64,000 bases of DNA, taken from Rhizobiaceae bacterium (GTDB lineage: Bacteria; Pseudomonadota; Alphaproteobacteria; Rhizobiales; Rhizobiaceae). Every line of letters starts with the position of its first letter. Within the stretch, counting starts at the first letter, position 1. The stretch is from positions 868,001-932,000 of the forward strand of contig JAEPQK010000001.1 of the NCBI GenBank assembly GCA_017640615.1, read 5' to 3'. The position numbers and the translations under genes are program-made. The notes under the pieces were generated by a model that ran no database searches, was not told the origin of the DNA, and saw only the letters and a list, made by a program, of their open reading frames with translations. This document shows, piece by piece, positions 9,329 to 18,556 of this stretch.

Positions 9329-9942
9329 CCCTTGGCCCCGATCTTCGATTCGTTGCCTGAAAGAAGTCGGCGGATGTTGGCGTGGTGCTTGAGGATGAGG
9401 AGCAGCGACATGAAGGCGAGGCCGGCTGCGATATCGCCAAGACCGACAGTCCAGGTGACAGCCGGCGTTATGATGGCCGCGAGCAGAGCGGAAAGCGACG
9501 AGTAGCGCAGGATAATCGCGGCGGCGAGCCAGACGCCTGCGAAAACCAGTACCGGAACCCATGCCCACAATAGCGGCAGAAAGGCGATGCCCAGCAGCAC
9601 GCCGATATAGGTGGCGACGCCTTTGCCGCCCTTGAAGAGCAACCAGACGGGGAAAAGATGGCCCAGAAAAGCGCCGAGGCCGGCGATCAGGCCGAGTTCG
9701 ATGCCATAGAGGCTGGCGATCAGTACGGCTGCGGTGCCTTTGAGCGCGTCGAGCAGCAGAGTAGCGGCGGCGAGGCCCTTATTGCCGGTTCTGAGCACAT
9801 TGGTTGCGCCGATATTGCCGGAGCCGATATTGCGCACGTCACCCAGCCCGGCTGCGCGCGTGAGCACCAGCCCGAAGGGAATCGACCCGAGCAGGTATCC
9901 GAAAAGGAGAGCTCCCAGCAATGTCAGGGCAAGGTCGGTCAC
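9325..9942 (-). CDS. plsY: Glycerol-3-phosphate acyltransferase PlsY
   Basis: A 205-residue integral membrane enzyme that transfers acyl groups from acyl-phosphate to glycerol-3-phosphate, the first step of phospholipid synthesis. The family motifs are clear: [30 protein letters not shown] and [11 protein letters not shown], with about five membrane segments. GTG at 9940-9942 is chosen because GGAGGA lies five bases before it; an in-frame TTG at 9954 would include that Shine-Dalgarno sequence in the coding region. It overlaps dprA by four bases, while a 48-base gap separates it from pyrC. Confidence 0.95.
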   Translation of the reverse strand: MTDLALTLLGALLFGYLLGSIPFGLVLTRAAGLGDVRNIGSGNIGATNVLRTGNKGLAAATLLLDALKGTAAVLIASLYGIELGLIAGLGAFLGHLFPVWLLFKGGKGVATYIGVLLGIAFLPLLWAWVPVLVFAGVWLAAAIILRYSSLSALLAAIITPAVTWTVGLGDIAAGLAFMSLLLILKHHANIRRLLSGNESKIGAKG

Positions 9943-9990
9943 GATATCCTCCAAGTAAAGGTGCGGCGCAGACTTGAAAAGCCGTTCCGG

Positions 9991-11277
9991 TCAGGCGCGG
10001 AAGACTGTGCGGCCCGCGACCATCGTTTGCAACACCTTGCCTTGAAGGCGGGCGCCTTCAAAGCAGGTGTTCTTGGAGCGAGAGCGGATATCCGCCTCTC
10101 GTACGACCCAGGGGTAGTCGAGATCGACGAGTGAGAGATCGGCGGGTGCACCGGGCGCAAGAGTTCCACCCGGAAGCCCGAACAGCCGCGCCGGAGCGGT
10201 GGAGAGCGCATCGATCAGGCGCATCAGCGGCACGTCGCCATTGTGGTGAAGGCGCAGCGCGACCGCGAGCAGGGTCTCGAGCCCGATCGCGCCGGTGGCG
10301 GCATCGGCAAACGGCAGACGCTTGGTGTCGACATCCTGCGGGTCGTGTGAGGAGGACACGATATCGATTGCGCCGCTGCGCAGCGCTTCGACCATGGCCA
10401 GACGATCCTCCTCCGCGCGCAAGGGCGGCGAGAGACGGAAGAATGTGCGGTATTCGCCGACATCGATCTCGTTGAGGGCGAGATGGTTGATCGAAACGCC
10501 GGCGGTCACCTTTGCGCTGTCGGCTTTGGCGCGGGCCACAGCCTCCGCGGAAACGGCGGTGGAAAGCTTCGCAGCGTGATACGCACCCCCGGTGAGACGC
10601 GCGAGCCGCAAATCGCGCTCCAGCGGTATGATCTCGGCTTCGGCGGCAATTCCCGGCAGGCCGAGCCAGCTCGCATAGAGCCCCTCGTTCATGACGCCGC
10701 CGCAGGTGAGGTCGGCATCCTGCGTTTCGAGCGCGACGACAGCGCCGAAATCTCGCGCATAGGTGAGGGCGCGGCGCACGACTAGCGGGTTTGCGATGGT
10801 GTTTCTGCCGTCGGTGAAGGCAACCGCACCCGACTGTCGGAGCAGCCCGAACTCGGTCATTTCCTGGCCTGCGAGGCCCTTCGTCACAGCAGCAGCGGGG
10901 TGAATGTTGACGATTGCGGTTTCGCGGGCGGTACGCAGCACGAACTCGACCAGCGCCGGGTCATCGATCACCGGATGCGTATCCGGCATCATAATGACCG
11001 AGGTCACGCCACCTGCGGCGGCGGCGTGGCTGGCCGAGGCGATGGTCTCGCGGTGCTCGGCGCCCGGCTCGCCGACGAAGACGCGGCTGTCGATGAGACC
11101 GGGGACGATCAGCTTGCCGGCGCAGTCAATGACCTCCGCGCCTTCCGGAGCGCCCTGGTTGTGGGCGGCAGCGCCCGCTGCCTCGATCTTGCCTTTTGCG
11201 ACTATGACCGCGCCAGTCTCGTCCAGCCCGCGCGAGGGGTCTACGATGCGCGCATTGGTGAAAACGGTCGCCGTCAT
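9991..11277 (-). CDS. pyrC: Dihydroorotase-like protein, probably catalytically inactive
   Basis: A 428-residue amidohydrolase-fold protein, normally annotated as dihydroorotase of pyrimidine synthesis. It follows pyrB with a 4-base ATGA overlap. The metal-binding signature of active enzymes, D-x-H-x-H-x-R-E-P-G, is here D63-S-R65-V-F67-V-G69-E-P-G: both His and the Arg are replaced. The later DHAPH-type motif reads SSSHDPQD (308-315). The rest of the fold aligns over its full length, so this is not decay. Pseudomonas has a known parallel: an inactive pyrC' product needed for assembly of the PyrB complex. I infer the same role here; a true dihydroorotase would then be encoded elsewhere. Confidence 0.88.
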   Translation of the reverse strand: MTATVFTNARIVDPSRGLDETGAVIVAKGKIEAAGAAAHNQGAPEGAEVIDCAGKLIVPGLIDSRVFVGEPGAEHRETIASASHAAAAGGVTSVIMMPDTHPVIDDPALVEFVLRTARETAIVNIHPAAAVTKGLAGQEMTEFGLLRQSGAVAFTDGRNTIANPLVVRRALTYARDFGAVVALETQDADLTCGGVMNEGLYASWLGLPGIAAEAEIIPLERDLRLARLTGGAYHAAKLSTAVSAEAVARAKADSAKVTAGVSINHLALNEIDVGEYRTFFRLSPPLRAEEDRLAMVEALRSGAIDIVSSSHDPQDVDTKRLPFADAATGAIGLETLLAVALRLHHNGDVPLMRLIDALSTAPARLFGLPGGTLAPGAPADLSLVDLDYPWVVREADIRSRSKNTCFEGARLQGKVLQTMVAGRTVFRA

Positions 11278-12236
11278 GCCTCGCCTCCGGCATTGCGGCG
11301 CGGGTCAAGCAGGGCTTCCATCACCGCCATCCGCACGGCGACGCCCATCTCGACCTGCTCTTCGATGACACTTTGCGGACCGTCGGCGATTTCCGATGCG
11401 ATCTCCACGCCGCGGTTCATCGGGCCGGGATGCATCACCAGCGCGTCTTCTTTCGCTGCCTTCAGCTTCTCGGCATCCAGCCCGTAATAGCGGAAATATT
11501 CGCGGATCGACGGGACGAACGCGCCTGCCATGCGCTCACGCTGCAGGCGCAACATCATCACGACATCGGCGTCCTTCAGACCCTCGGTCATGGAGGTGAA
11601 GGGCTGGACGCCCATCCGCTCGATGCCGGCGGGCATCAGGGTCGACGGACCAACGACGCGGACGCGCGCTCCGAGTGCATTCAAGAGCACGATGTTGGAG
11701 CGAGCGACGCGCGAATGGAGAACGTCGCCGCAGATCGCGACGGTGAGCTTGCCGAGTGCACCGCGCGCGCGGCGGATCGTAAGCGCATCGAGAAGCGCCT
11801 GAGTGGGGTGTTCATGCGCGCCGTCGCCGGCATTCACCACCGAGCAGCCAACCTTTTGAGCAAGGAGCGCCGCGGCACCGGCCGAAGCGTGGCGAATGAC
11901 GAGAATGTCGGGCCGCATGGCGTTCAGCGTCATCGCGGTGTCGATGAGCGTTTCGCCCTTCTTCACCGAGGAAGAGCCGACCGACATGTTCATGACGTCG
12001 GCGCCGAGGCGTTTTCCGGCGAGCTCGAACGACGATTGCGTGCGGGTCGAGGCTTCGTAAAAGAGATTGATCTGGGTGCGGCCGCGCAGATTGGCGGTTT
12101 TCTTTTCCGGCTGGCGCGAGATTGCGACCGCGGCATCGGCGCGGTCGAGCAGAAGTTCGATATCAGCTGCGGAAAGGCCCTGAATCCCCAGCAAATGGCG
12201 GTGCGGAAAAAGAGGAAAAGTGGTGGCCGGGCTCAT
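11274..12236 (-). CDS. pyrB: Aspartate carbamoyltransferase catalytic chain
   Basis: A 320-residue enzyme that joins carbamoyl phosphate and aspartate in the first committed step of UMP synthesis. The carbamoyl-phosphate loop [13 protein letters not shown] (about residues 59-71) and the domain motif [13 protein letters not shown] are intact, as is the later [11 protein letters not shown] motif. No pyrI regulatory gene is adjacent. Its partner is instead the dihydroorotase-like protein encoded downstream in the same transcript. The ATG at 12234-12236 gives the expected N-terminus. Confidence 0.97.
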   Translation of the reverse strand: MSPATTFPLFPHRHLLGIQGLSAADIELLLDRADAAVAISRQPEKKTANLRGRTQINLFYEASTRTQSSFELAGKRLGADVMNMSVGSSSVKKGETLIDTAMTLNAMRPDILVIRHASAGAAALLAQKVGCSVVNAGDGAHEHPTQALLDALTIRRARGALGKLTVAICGDVLHSRVARSNIVLLNALGARVRVVGPSTLMPAGIERMGVQPFTSMTEGLKDADVVMMLRLQRERMAGAFVPSIREYFRYYGLDAEKLKAAKEDALVMHPGPMNRGVEIASEIADGPQSVIEEQVEMGVAVRMAVMEALLDPRRNAGGEA

Positions 12237-12403
12237 CTCAAGCCGGTGCTATAGGGCTCAACCGGCATTGCCGCAAGGCGAAGGGCTGCGCATGAAATGG
12301 CTTTCCCCCGAATTCGGTTAAGCTGTCGTTGGGTGCTGTTGTATTAGTCGCGCGGAATGCGGCACAGTCCGCTGACCGAAGGAACCAACGAGGGCAGTTC
12401 CGC

Positions 12404-14032
12404 TTGACGCACGATGTGTTCAACCAGTCACCGCCGCTTGCCGGCACCAATGCGCTGCGCAGCGACCCGCTTCTGACGCAGCTTTCGCAGGATTTTGCCG
12501 AGCCGATCCGCAAGGAGCTTGAGCAGCTCGGGCGCTTTGTGCGTTCTGCCGAGGCACAAGACCTGGCGCGTATCGCAAATACGCAGACACCGCAGCTGAA
12601 AGCGTTCGATCAGCGCGGCAACCGGCTCGATCACGTGGAGTTTCACCCGGCGTACCATGCGCTGATGCGGCGCTCAGTTTCGCTCGGGCTGCATTCGAGC
12701 GTTTGGGAAAACACCAAGGCCGAGCAGGGCGCTCGCCACCAGGTGCGCGCGGCGCGCTACTATCTGATGTCGCAGCTGGAGACCGGGCACCTGTGCCCGA
12801 TCACCATGACGAATGCGTCGCTTGCAGCGCTGATCGGCACGCCGGATCTCTTCAACAAATGGGCGCCGGCGGTGACGACCCGCAAATACGACCCTTCGCA
12901 TGCAGCGCCTTTCAAGAAGACCGGGCTGACGCTCGGCATGGGCATGACGGAAAAGCAGGGCGGCACAGATGTTCGCGCCAATACGAGCGGCGCGGCCAGG
13001 GCCAAAGATGGGAGCTACCGGCTCAAGGGCCACAAATGGTTCATGTCCGCGCCGATGTCTGACGCGTTTCTGATGCTGGCGCAGCAGGAGGAGGGGCTTT
13101 CCTGCTTTCTCGTGCCGCGCATACGCGACGACGGCAGCCGCAACGGTCTCAGGTTCCAGCGCCTGAAGGACAAGCTCGGCAATCGCTCGAACGCGTCCTC
13201 AGAGGTCGAGTTCGACGGCGTTCATGCGGAACTGGTGGGCGAGGCCGGCAAGGGCGTGCGCACGATCATGGACATGGTCACGCTGACGCGCCTCGACTGT
13301 GCGCTGGGCTCGTCGGCCATCATGCGCGCCGGTCTTTCAGAAGCGGTGCACCACACGCGGCATCGCGAGGTGTTCGGGTCACCGCTTGCCGACCAGCCGC
13401 TGATGCAGCGCGTGCTGGCCGATCTTGCTCTGGATGTGGCGGGCGCGACGGCACTCTCGTTCCGGCTGGCGCGCGCATTCGACGAGGCGGCGAACGACCG
13501 CGAGCAGGCAGCCTTTGTACGGGTGATGACGCCGGTGGTGAAATACTGGGTCTGCAAGACGGCGCCAGCGATGCTCTACGAGGCGATGGAGTGTCTCGGC
13601 GGCAATGGCTATGTCGAGGAGGCACCGCTCGCCCGCTACTATCGCGAGGTCCCGGTGAACGCCATCTGGGAAGGATCCGGCAATGTGATGGCGCTTGACG
13701 TTCTGCGTGTGCTCGGCCGTGGACCTCAACTCTTCGAAGAGGTGATGGAGAGCATCGGCCGCGATCTCGGCAATGCCGGGCGCGGGGCGATAGAGGTGCT
13801 CAAGGCAGCCATTGGCGTTGCGTCTTCCGATGAGGGTTCGGCGCGAATTCTGACCGAGCAGCTTGCGCTTTCGGCGGCGGCAGCGGAATTGAAGCGCATG
13901 GGGGCAGGGCGCATCGCGGACGCCTTTGTCGAAACGCGGCTCGCCGGCCAATGGCGCGCGACTTACGGCATGCTCGATGGGCGGCACGATGCACGCGCCA
14001 TCATCGACACGCTTTATCCCGAAGCCAATTGA
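12404..14032 (+). CDS. AidB-like acyl-CoA dehydrogenase family protein
   Basis: A protein of about 542 residues with the flavin-binding acyl-CoA dehydrogenase fold: MGMTEKQGGTDVRANTSGA at the FAD site and ECLGGNGYVEEAPLARYYRE in the C-terminal domain. The length, the N-terminal HDVFNQSPPL segment and the Trp-Glu-Gly-Ser-Gly-Asn motif (AIWEGSGNVMALDVLR) place it with AidB-type members, which bind DNA in E. coli, rather than with classical beta-oxidation enzymes. TTG at 12404 is chosen because AGGG lies nine bases upstream and family homology begins there; the frame continues to 12329. It is divergent from pyrB. Its end overlaps the transporter gene by 19 bases. Confidence 0.9.
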   Translation: MTHDVFNQSPPLAGTNALRSDPLLTQLSQDFAEPIRKELEQLGRFVRSAEAQDLARIANTQTPQLKAFDQRGNRLDHVEFHPAYHALMRRSVSLGLHSSVWENTKAEQGARHQVRAARYYLMSQLETGHLCPITMTNASLAALIGTPDLFNKWAPAVTTRKYDPSHAAPFKKTGLTLGMGMTEKQGGTDVRANTSGAARAKDGSYRLKGHKWFMSAPMSDAFLMLAQQEEGLSCFLVPRIRDDGSRNGLRFQRLKDKLGNRSNASSEVEFDGVHAELVGEAGKGVRTIMDMVTLTRLDCALGSSAIMRAGLSEAVHHTRHREVFGSPLADQPLMQRVLADLALDVAGATALSFRLARAFDEAANDREQAAFVRVMTPVVKYWVCKTAPAMLYEAMECLGGNGYVEEAPLARYYREVPVNAIWEGSGNVMALDVLRVLGRGPQLFEEVMESIGRDLGNAGRGAIEVLKAAIGVASSDEGSARILTEQLALSAAAAELKRMGAGRIADAFVETRLAGQWRATYGMLDGRHDARAIIDTLYPEAN

Positions 14033-14952
14033 GCGGCGAGGGACAGCACGATCGGCATTGTGAGGAAGGCGAAGGCGGTCTGCAGCGTGGCTTCTGCGGC
14101 GTAGAATTCAGCATCGCCGCCGAGCTGCCGGGCAAGAATGTAACCGTTCATCGCGGTCGGTACCGAACCGCATAGCGCCAGATAGACAATCTCGTCGCCC
14201 CGTACACCAAACGCCCAGCCAAGACTGACGAGCAGCGCAGGGAAGAAGAGCAGCTTCAATACAAGCGGCAGCCACAGGATGGCGCGGGGCTTCAGCGCAT
14301 CGGCGGGACGCAGGCCTGCGCCGATGGCGAGTAGGCCCATGCCGATTGCCGCACTGCCGACAAGGCGGATTGCTTCGTCGACCGGGCCGTAGAGACCGCC
14401 CGGAATGAAGCGGAACAGAATCGCGATCAGCACCGAAATGATCAGCGGATTTGTCGCCATCGCCCGAAAGGTGCGCTGCCAGTTGGGTTCGCCCGTGCCA
14501 AGCCGCACCAGCACAGCCACCGAAGACAGGTTGAGCGGGATGATGATGGCGGCCATTGCCAGCGCCACGACCGCGCTGGCCGCAGGCGGGTAGAGCTTCT
14601 GCGCGACAGCTAAGGCGACAAAGCCGTTCCAGCGCATGGTCGTTTGAAAGATCGAGGTGTATTCCGGTCCATTGGAAATGCCGGTTGCGCGCAGAAGCGG
14701 CCACAAGGCCAGCGCAATCGCACCCATGATCGCCACACCGGCAAACAATGCCGCCAGAACGCCGCCCAGCGACAACTGGCTCATATCGGCGTGGAGAATC
14801 GTCGTGAAAAGCAGCGTCGGGTAGAGCACCCAATAGGAAAACAGCTCAAGGCTTTCCCACACGGGACGTTGGAGCTTCGGCACGCGCCCAAGCAGGTTGC
14901 CGATCACGATCAGCAGGAAGATCGGCAGGATGCTTTCGAAGATGGGGAGCAT
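14014..14952 (-). CDS. AEC family transporter
   Basis: A 312-residue membrane protein with about ten hydrophobic segments and the two-half organisation of the auxin efflux carrier (AEC) family, beginning MLPIFESILPIFLLIVIGNLLG. Members export or import small organic acids; the substrate here cannot be read. The open frame extends 58 codons upstream, but the ATG at 14950-14952 starts the hydrophobic family N-terminus. Convergent with the acyl-CoA dehydrogenase gene, with overlapping 3' ends. Confidence 0.9.
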   Translation of the reverse strand: MLPIFESILPIFLLIVIGNLLGRVPKLQRPVWESLELFSYWVLYPTLLFTTILHADMSQLSLGGVLAALFAGVAIMGAIALALWPLLRATGISNGPEYTSIFQTTMRWNGFVALAVAQKLYPPAASAVVALAMAAIIIPLNLSSVAVLVRLGTGEPNWQRTFRAMATNPLIISVLIAILFRFIPGGLYGPVDEAIRLVGSAAIGMGLLAIGAGLRPADALKPRAILWLPLVLKLLFFPALLVSLGWAFGVRGDEIVYLALCGSVPTAMNGYILARQLGGDAEFYAAEATLQTAFAFLTMPIVLSLAAQLASG

Positions 14953-15117
14953 TGCGGGTCGGCGCCTGGACAGATGTGCTTCCGGCTTAGGCTTGCGCGT
15001 AAGCCGTGTAAAGCCGCTGCGGCCGAGCAGATTTCCCCAGGCAGTTAACCTTAACAATTGGTTTCGATTGCGGGCGCTGCGCCATATCGCCAGTTTGCTG
15101 GGCGAGGGGGCAGCTAG

Positions 15118-15687
15118 ATGATGCACAGAGCAGCCAAAATCGCACTTTCCACCTGCTGGGTCGCCGTGTTCGGCACGCTGGCGCTTGTTGCCATGGTCGC
15201 GGCGACCGATGGCATCGAGGCAGCCCGGACGGCAATTCCGCTTGCAATTCCGCTGCTTGGCATCACGCCGCTGGCAAGCGAGCCGATGATGGGTGGGCTG
15301 TCGCTCGGCTCAGCGATCGTCACATCGCTGTTTCTGTGGATGCTGCTCACCGCGCTGATTACAGACGACGACTGGTCGCGCGGGATCGACAACCCGGTCG
15401 AGCTGGCGCATGGCGGCGCGTTCGGCATTGGCGGCGTGATCTTCATGGCGACGATGCTCGATGCGTCGATCCCGATCATGATCAGTTGCGGCTTGCTGAT
15501 GGCGGCGTTGGTGATTTCGCTCCTGCTGTCGCGCATCGGCCCGGAGCCGAAGCAGACGCTGGCGCCGCGCGAAGTGCGCGACCGGGCCATCGAAGCTGCC
15601 CATGTCTATTCGGTCGAGTTCAAGCAGCCGAGCGCAGAGATCGTTACCTTCCCGATGCGCGGCGAATTCGCCCGCGGGGGGCAGTGA
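15118..15687 (+). CDS. Conserved hypothetical membrane protein
   Basis: A 189-residue protein with four likely membrane helices (about 8-30, 38-56, 62-82 and 95-137, the last probably two) and a soluble C-terminus of about 50 residues. The N-terminus starts with two ATGs after GAGGGGGCAGCTAG, which contains a plausible ribosome-binding site. The next gene starts inside its stop codon (TGATG), so the two membrane proteins are co-translated and may act together. I do not recognise a characterised family. Confidence 0.75.
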   Translation: MMHRAAKIALSTCWVAVFGTLALVAMVAATDGIEAARTAIPLAIPLLGITPLASEPMMGGLSLGSAIVTSLFLWMLLTALITDDDWSRGIDNPVELAHGGAFGIGGVIFMATMLDASIPIMISCGLLMAALVISLLLSRIGPEPKQTLAPREVRDRAIEAAHVYSVEFKQPSAEIVTFPMRGEFARGGQ

Positions 15688-16016
15688 TGCGCTATATCCT
15701 GCTTTTCTGGGCGACGCCGCTTCTGCTGCTTTGGGGCTGGTTCTTCCTGTCCTATTACGACTGGAATTTTGGCTTCCTGTTTCTCAGCCGCGAGTTCCAC
15801 GATTTCGCGTTCCAGATTTATGGCAACATTCTGGGCATCGAGCCATCGACCATCCCGCTTCTGGTGGCCAAGGCCTGTGTGCTCGACACAGCCATCATTC
15901 TGGCGATCTACGCGTTCCGCCGCCGCCGCCAGATCATGAGCTGGGTTGCAGATAAGCGGCAGAGCTATTTCGGACCGCTGGATGAGAGCATTCTCAACCG
16001 GTCGAGCGCGCCCTGA
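15687..16016 (+). CDS. Small membrane protein, DUF6105-like
   Basis: A 109-residue protein with two or three hydrophobic segments (about 3-22, 55-80) and the sequence [20 protein letters not shown]. From memory it resembles the alphaproteobacterial DUF6105 family, which has no known function; this is not verified. The start overlaps the previous stop by one base (TGATG). Its last 52 bases overlap the end of ruvX on the opposite strand, so both 3' ends are constrained. Confidence 0.72.
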   Translation: MRYILLFWATPLLLLWGWFFLSYYDWNFGFLFLSREFHDFAFQIYGNILGIEPSTIPLLVAKACVLDTAIILAIYAFRRRRQIMSWVADKRQSYFGPLDESILNRSSAP

Positions 16017-16447
16017 AGAATGAAGGCTGCCGCTTCGGCGTCGATGACCTCGGAGCGCTTTGCCCGCGACACGTCCATCCCGATCAGTGAGCGCTCGGCG
16101 GCCACCGTCGAGAGCCTTTCGTCCCACAGGACGATAGGCAATGGCGTGAGTGTGCCCAGATTGCGGGCGAATGCGCGGCTCGCCTGCGCGCGCGGACCTT
16201 CCGACCCGTCCATATTGACCGGCAGACCCAGAATGATGGCGGCGACGTTCTCGCGCTGGAAGGCTTCCAGCAGCTGAGTCGCGTCGGCGGTGAATTTCTT
16301 GCGTCGGATCACGGTGCGCGGATGCGCCATGGAAAGCGCACCGTCCGAAACAGCCAGCCCGATCGTCTTGGTGCCCAGGTCGAGCCCCGCCAGCCTTTGG
16401 CCCGGCTTCACGATTTCGGCGATTTCTTCGATGGGTGTGACTGGCAT
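15965..16447 (-). CDS. ruvX: Putative pre-16S rRNA nuclease / Holliday junction resolvase-like RuvX
   Basis: A 160-residue YqgF-fold (RNase H-like) protein. The motif [18 protein letters not shown] carries the first catalytic Asp, [11 protein letters not shown] the second acidic site and [15 protein letters not shown] the C-terminal Asp. In E. coli YqgF matures the 5' end of 16S rRNA; older annotations call it a Holliday junction resolvase. The frame extends upstream over the divergent UPF0173 gene, so the internal ATG at 16445-16447 is chosen, where homology begins. Confidence 0.93.
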   Translation of the reverse strand: MPVTPIEEIAEIVKPGQRLAGLDLGTKTIGLAVSDGALSMAHPRTVIRRKKFTADATQLLEAFQRENVAAIILGLPVNMDGSEGPRAQASRAFARNLGTLTPLPIVLWDERLSTVAAERSLIGMDVSRAKRSEVIDAEAAAFILQGALDRLRMLSSSGPK

Positions 16448-16520
16448 TCGGCCCGCAATATCTTTTGACTTCGGTTCGGGCGTTCTATCCTCTGTCGCAG
16501 ACAATAGCGGAGGATGCCCC

Positions 16521-17228
16521 ATGCAAATAACCTGGTACGGCCATTCGGCCTTCAGAATCGAAAATGGCGCCGCCAAGATCCTGATCGATCCGTTTCTGAC
16601 CGGCAATCCGTCCTGGGACAAGGGCTGGGAAGCAGCGGCGGAGGGCGCAACGCATGTGCTCCTCACTCACGGTCATAACGACCATGTCGGTGATGCAGCC
16701 GATATTCTGAAGAAAACCGGCGCGATGCTGGTCGCCAATTTCGAGATTTGCATGTGGCTGGTCGGTCAAGGCGCCGACGGCGACAAGATCAATCCCGGCA
16801 ATACAGGCGGCACTGTGGACTGCGGCGGCTTCACCGTGAGCTTTGTGCGGGCCGACCATTCATCGTCATTCCAGACGGGCGAGGGCGCGAATGTCTATCT
16901 CGGCAATCCGCTCGGGCTGGTGCTGCATTTCCCGGACGGCAAGAGCGTCTACCATATGGGCGACACCGATATCTTTTCCGACATGGGGCTGATCAACGAG
17001 CTGCATCAGCCGCAGATCGGACTGGTGCCGATCGGCGACCGCTTCACCATGGGTGGTGCCGTTGCGGCACTTGCCTGTCGGCGCTTCTTCAAGTTCGAAA
17101 CGGTGATCCCGTGCCATTACGGCTCGTTTCCGATCATCGACCAGAGTGCGGACAAGTTTGTCGCCGGAATGGAAGGGTCGGGCACCGATGTTCTGACATT
17201 GGAGCCCGGCGGGTCGGTGTCGCTGTAG
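16521..17228 (+). CDS. UPF0173 family metal-dependent hydrolase
   Basis: A 235-residue metallo-beta-lactamase-fold protein of the UPF0173 (YtkL-like) group. The N-terminus [14 protein letters not shown], the metal motif [11 protein letters not shown] (HxHxDH) and the later VRADHSSS and YHMGDTDIF elements are all present. The physiological substrate is unknown. The ATG at 16521 follows GGAGG by seven bases; the frame upstream of it overlaps ruvX and is not used. Divergent from ruvX, 73 bases apart. Confidence 0.93.
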   Translation: MQITWYGHSAFRIENGAAKILIDPFLTGNPSWDKGWEAAAEGATHVLLTHGHNDHVGDAADILKKTGAMLVANFEICMWLVGQGADGDKINPGNTGGTVDCGGFTVSFVRADHSSSFQTGEGANVYLGNPLGLVLHFPDGKSVYHMGDTDIFSDMGLINELHQPQIGLVPIGDRFTMGGAVAALACRRFFKFETVIPCHYGSFPIIDQSADKFVAGMEGSGTDVLTLEPGGSVSL

Positions 17229-17325
17229 GCGACAATTCGCGCCCTGAGGCAGCGGAGCGGTTGCGCAGAAAGCGGCCGGGTTCTATAGGCGCGGGGAGTT
17301 TTTCCTCCATTCTGCGGAGTTCGCC

Positions 17326-17613
17326 ATGTCGGTCGACATAGCCACAGTCAAACACGTCGCGCGCCTCGCCCGGATCGCAGTCGACGACGCGGATGCCGAG
17401 CGCATGACCGGCGAGCTGAATGCGATTCTCGGCTTCGTTGAGCAACTAAACAAGGTTGACGTCACCGGCGTGGAGCCAATGACCTCGGTCATCCCGATGG
17501 AGATGAAGAAGCGTCAGGACGCGGTGACCGACGGCGGCAAGGCCGCCGACATCGTGGCCAACGCGCCCGCGACCGAGGACAATTTCTTCCAGGTTCCCAA
17601 GGTGGTGGAATAG
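17326..17613 (+). CDS. gatC: Glutamyl-tRNA(Gln) amidotransferase subunit C
   Basis: A 95-residue GatC, the small scaffold subunit of the GatCAB complex that converts Glu-tRNA(Gln), and often Asp-tRNA(Asn), to the amide. [19 protein letters not shown] and [13 protein letters not shown] are family hallmarks, as is the C-terminal [11 protein letters not shown]. gatA is 942 bases downstream instead of adjacent: a DUF559 gene and a GNAT gene lie between. gatB is not in this window. Confidence 0.97.
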   Translation: MSVDIATVKHVARLARIAVDDADAERMTGELNAILGFVEQLNKVDVTGVEPMTSVIPMEMKKRQDAVTDGGKAADIVANAPATEDNFFQVPKVVE

Positions 17614-17618
17614 GTTCG

Positions 17619-18089
17619 ATGGTCGCGCCGGAACTGCCCCACCCGCCGGCTTCGCCGGCACCCTCCCCGGAGCGGGGAGGGAAACCCGCGGCCAGGCCGA
17701 GCATCAAGAAAGCTCGTAGCCTGCGAGCCAATATGAGCGAAGAGGAAGTCATCCTGTGGTCGGAACTGCGCCGGCTGCGCGCGCAGGGACTGCACTTTCG
17801 CAGACAAGTGCCGCGCGGCCCCTATGTGCTTGACTTTGCCTGTCTCAAGGCCGGCATTGCCGTAGAAGTTGATGGCGAACAGCATTTCCATGGACAGCAG
17901 CCGGCGAAGGATGCCGCACGCGACAGGTTTTTCGCTGAACAGGGAATTCTGACGCTTCGCTATACGACCACGGAGGTTCGGAAGGAACTGAATTCGGTTG
18001 TCGAGGATATCTTCAAGCGGGCGGCCGCGCGCCATTTCCCTCCCCTCCCAGGGGAGGGTGGCCCAGCGGGCCGGGTGGGGTGCCGATGA
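17619..18089 (+). CDS. DUF559 endonuclease-like protein inside a palindrome-bracketed cassette
   Basis: A 156-residue protein with a DUF559 core (about residues 30-135), a Vsr/restriction-endonuclease-like fold. The acidic residues D72 (VLDFACL), E83 and D85 (VEVDGEQHF) occupy the expected catalytic positions. The N-terminal helix KARSLRANMSEEEVILW is typical, so the internal ATG at 17733 is too late. The frame reads through two palindromic repeats: residues 7-21 come from the left copy and the last 15 from the right copy. It begins five bases after gatC and its stop overlaps the GNAT start. No native role is known to me; a repeat-linked mobile or domesticated nuclease is inferred. Confidence 0.85.
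   Translation: MVAPELPHPPASPAPSPERGGKPAARPSIKKARSLRANMSEEEVILWSELRRLRAQGLHFRRQVPRGPYVLDFACLKAGIAVEVDGEQHFHGQQPAKDAARDRFFAEQGILTLRYTTTEVRKELNSVVEDIFKRAAARHFPPLPGEGGPAGRVGCR
17637..17681. repeat. Left palindromic element flanking DUF559
   Basis: A 45-base element made of CCCCACCC, a hairpin (GCCGGC-TTC-GCCGGC, 17645-17659) and a second hairpin (CCCTCCCCG-GAG-CGGGGAGGG, 17661-17681). Its inverted counterpart lies at 18038-18080. The stems differ in sequence but keep pairing, which indicates that structure is conserved. Confidence 0.85.
18038..18080. repeat. Right palindromic element, inverted copy
   Basis: A 43-base element in the opposite orientation to the one at 17637: hairpin CCCTCCCCT-CCC-AGGGGAGGG (18038-18058), then hairpin GGCCC-AGC-GGGCC, ending GGGTGGGG. 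The outer stem has a G-C to T-A change that keeps pairing with respect to the left copy. The element ends six bases before the GNAT start codon, and its G-rich end may serve as that gene's ribosome-binding site. Confidence 0.85.
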
Positions 18090-18556
18090 GCCAGGTCGCC
18101 ATCACGGTCGAGACACCGCTGCAGGATGCCGTGCGCGCTATGGTGGCGGGGCTGAACGATTATCTGAAGCCGCTGTCACCGCCGGAATTTCAGTTTCAGC
18201 TGACAGCTGAGCAGATGGCGGAGCCAACGGTCACCGTGTTCGTTGTGCGCGACAGCAGCGGGCAAGCGGTTGGCATGGCATCGCTCAAAGATCACGGCGG
18301 CGGCCTCGGCGAAGTGAAGCGCATGTTCACGCTGCCGCAGGTGCGCGGCCAGCGGGTCGGTTCGCTGCTGCTTGCGCAGATCGAGCAGCTGGCGCGCCAG
18401 AAGAACATCAGCCGGCTGGTACTTGAAACCGGCGAGGCGCCCGGTTTCGAGCCGGCCTGGCGGGTCTATGAGCGCGGCGGTTTCACCCAATGCGGTGCGG
18501 TGCTGGACTATCCCGATTCCGGCTGGTCGCGATTTTACGAAAAGAAGCTTTCCTGA
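18086..18556 (+). CDS. GNAT family N-acetyltransferase
   Basis: A 156-residue protein with the acetyl-CoA-binding core: [27 protein letters not shown] (motif A with R/Q-x-x-G-x-G/S) and [27 protein letters not shown] (motif B). The PROSITE-like YERGGF ending suggests a small-molecule or peptide acetylase of the YsnE/PaiA sort; the substrate is unknown. ATG at 18086 overlaps the DUF559 stop as ATGA; an in-frame GTG lies six bases earlier. The gatA start overlaps its stop by one base, so it is co-translated with gatA. Confidence 0.88.
   Translation: MSQVAITVETPLQDAVRAMVAGLNDYLKPLSPPEFQFQLTAEQMAEPTVTVFVVRDSSGQAVGMASLKDHGGGLGEVKRMFTLPQVRGQRVGSLLLAQIEQLARQKNISRLVLETGEAPGFEPAWRVYERGGFTQCGAVLDYPDSGWSRFYEKKLS

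Noticed and set aside
11373-12254. A 293-codon plus-strand frame opposite pyrB
   Set aside because: Antisense shadow; pyrB is complete and overlaps pyrC normally.
15043-15056. TTAACCTTAAC as a CtrA binding site upstream of the membrane-protein pair
   Set aside because: The two TTAA halves are two bases apart, not seven as in TTAA-N7-TTAA.
17733-18089. Shorter DUF559 gene from the internal ATG at 17733
   Set aside because: It would delete the conserved KARSLRAN helix of DUF559, so the upstream ATG is preferred.
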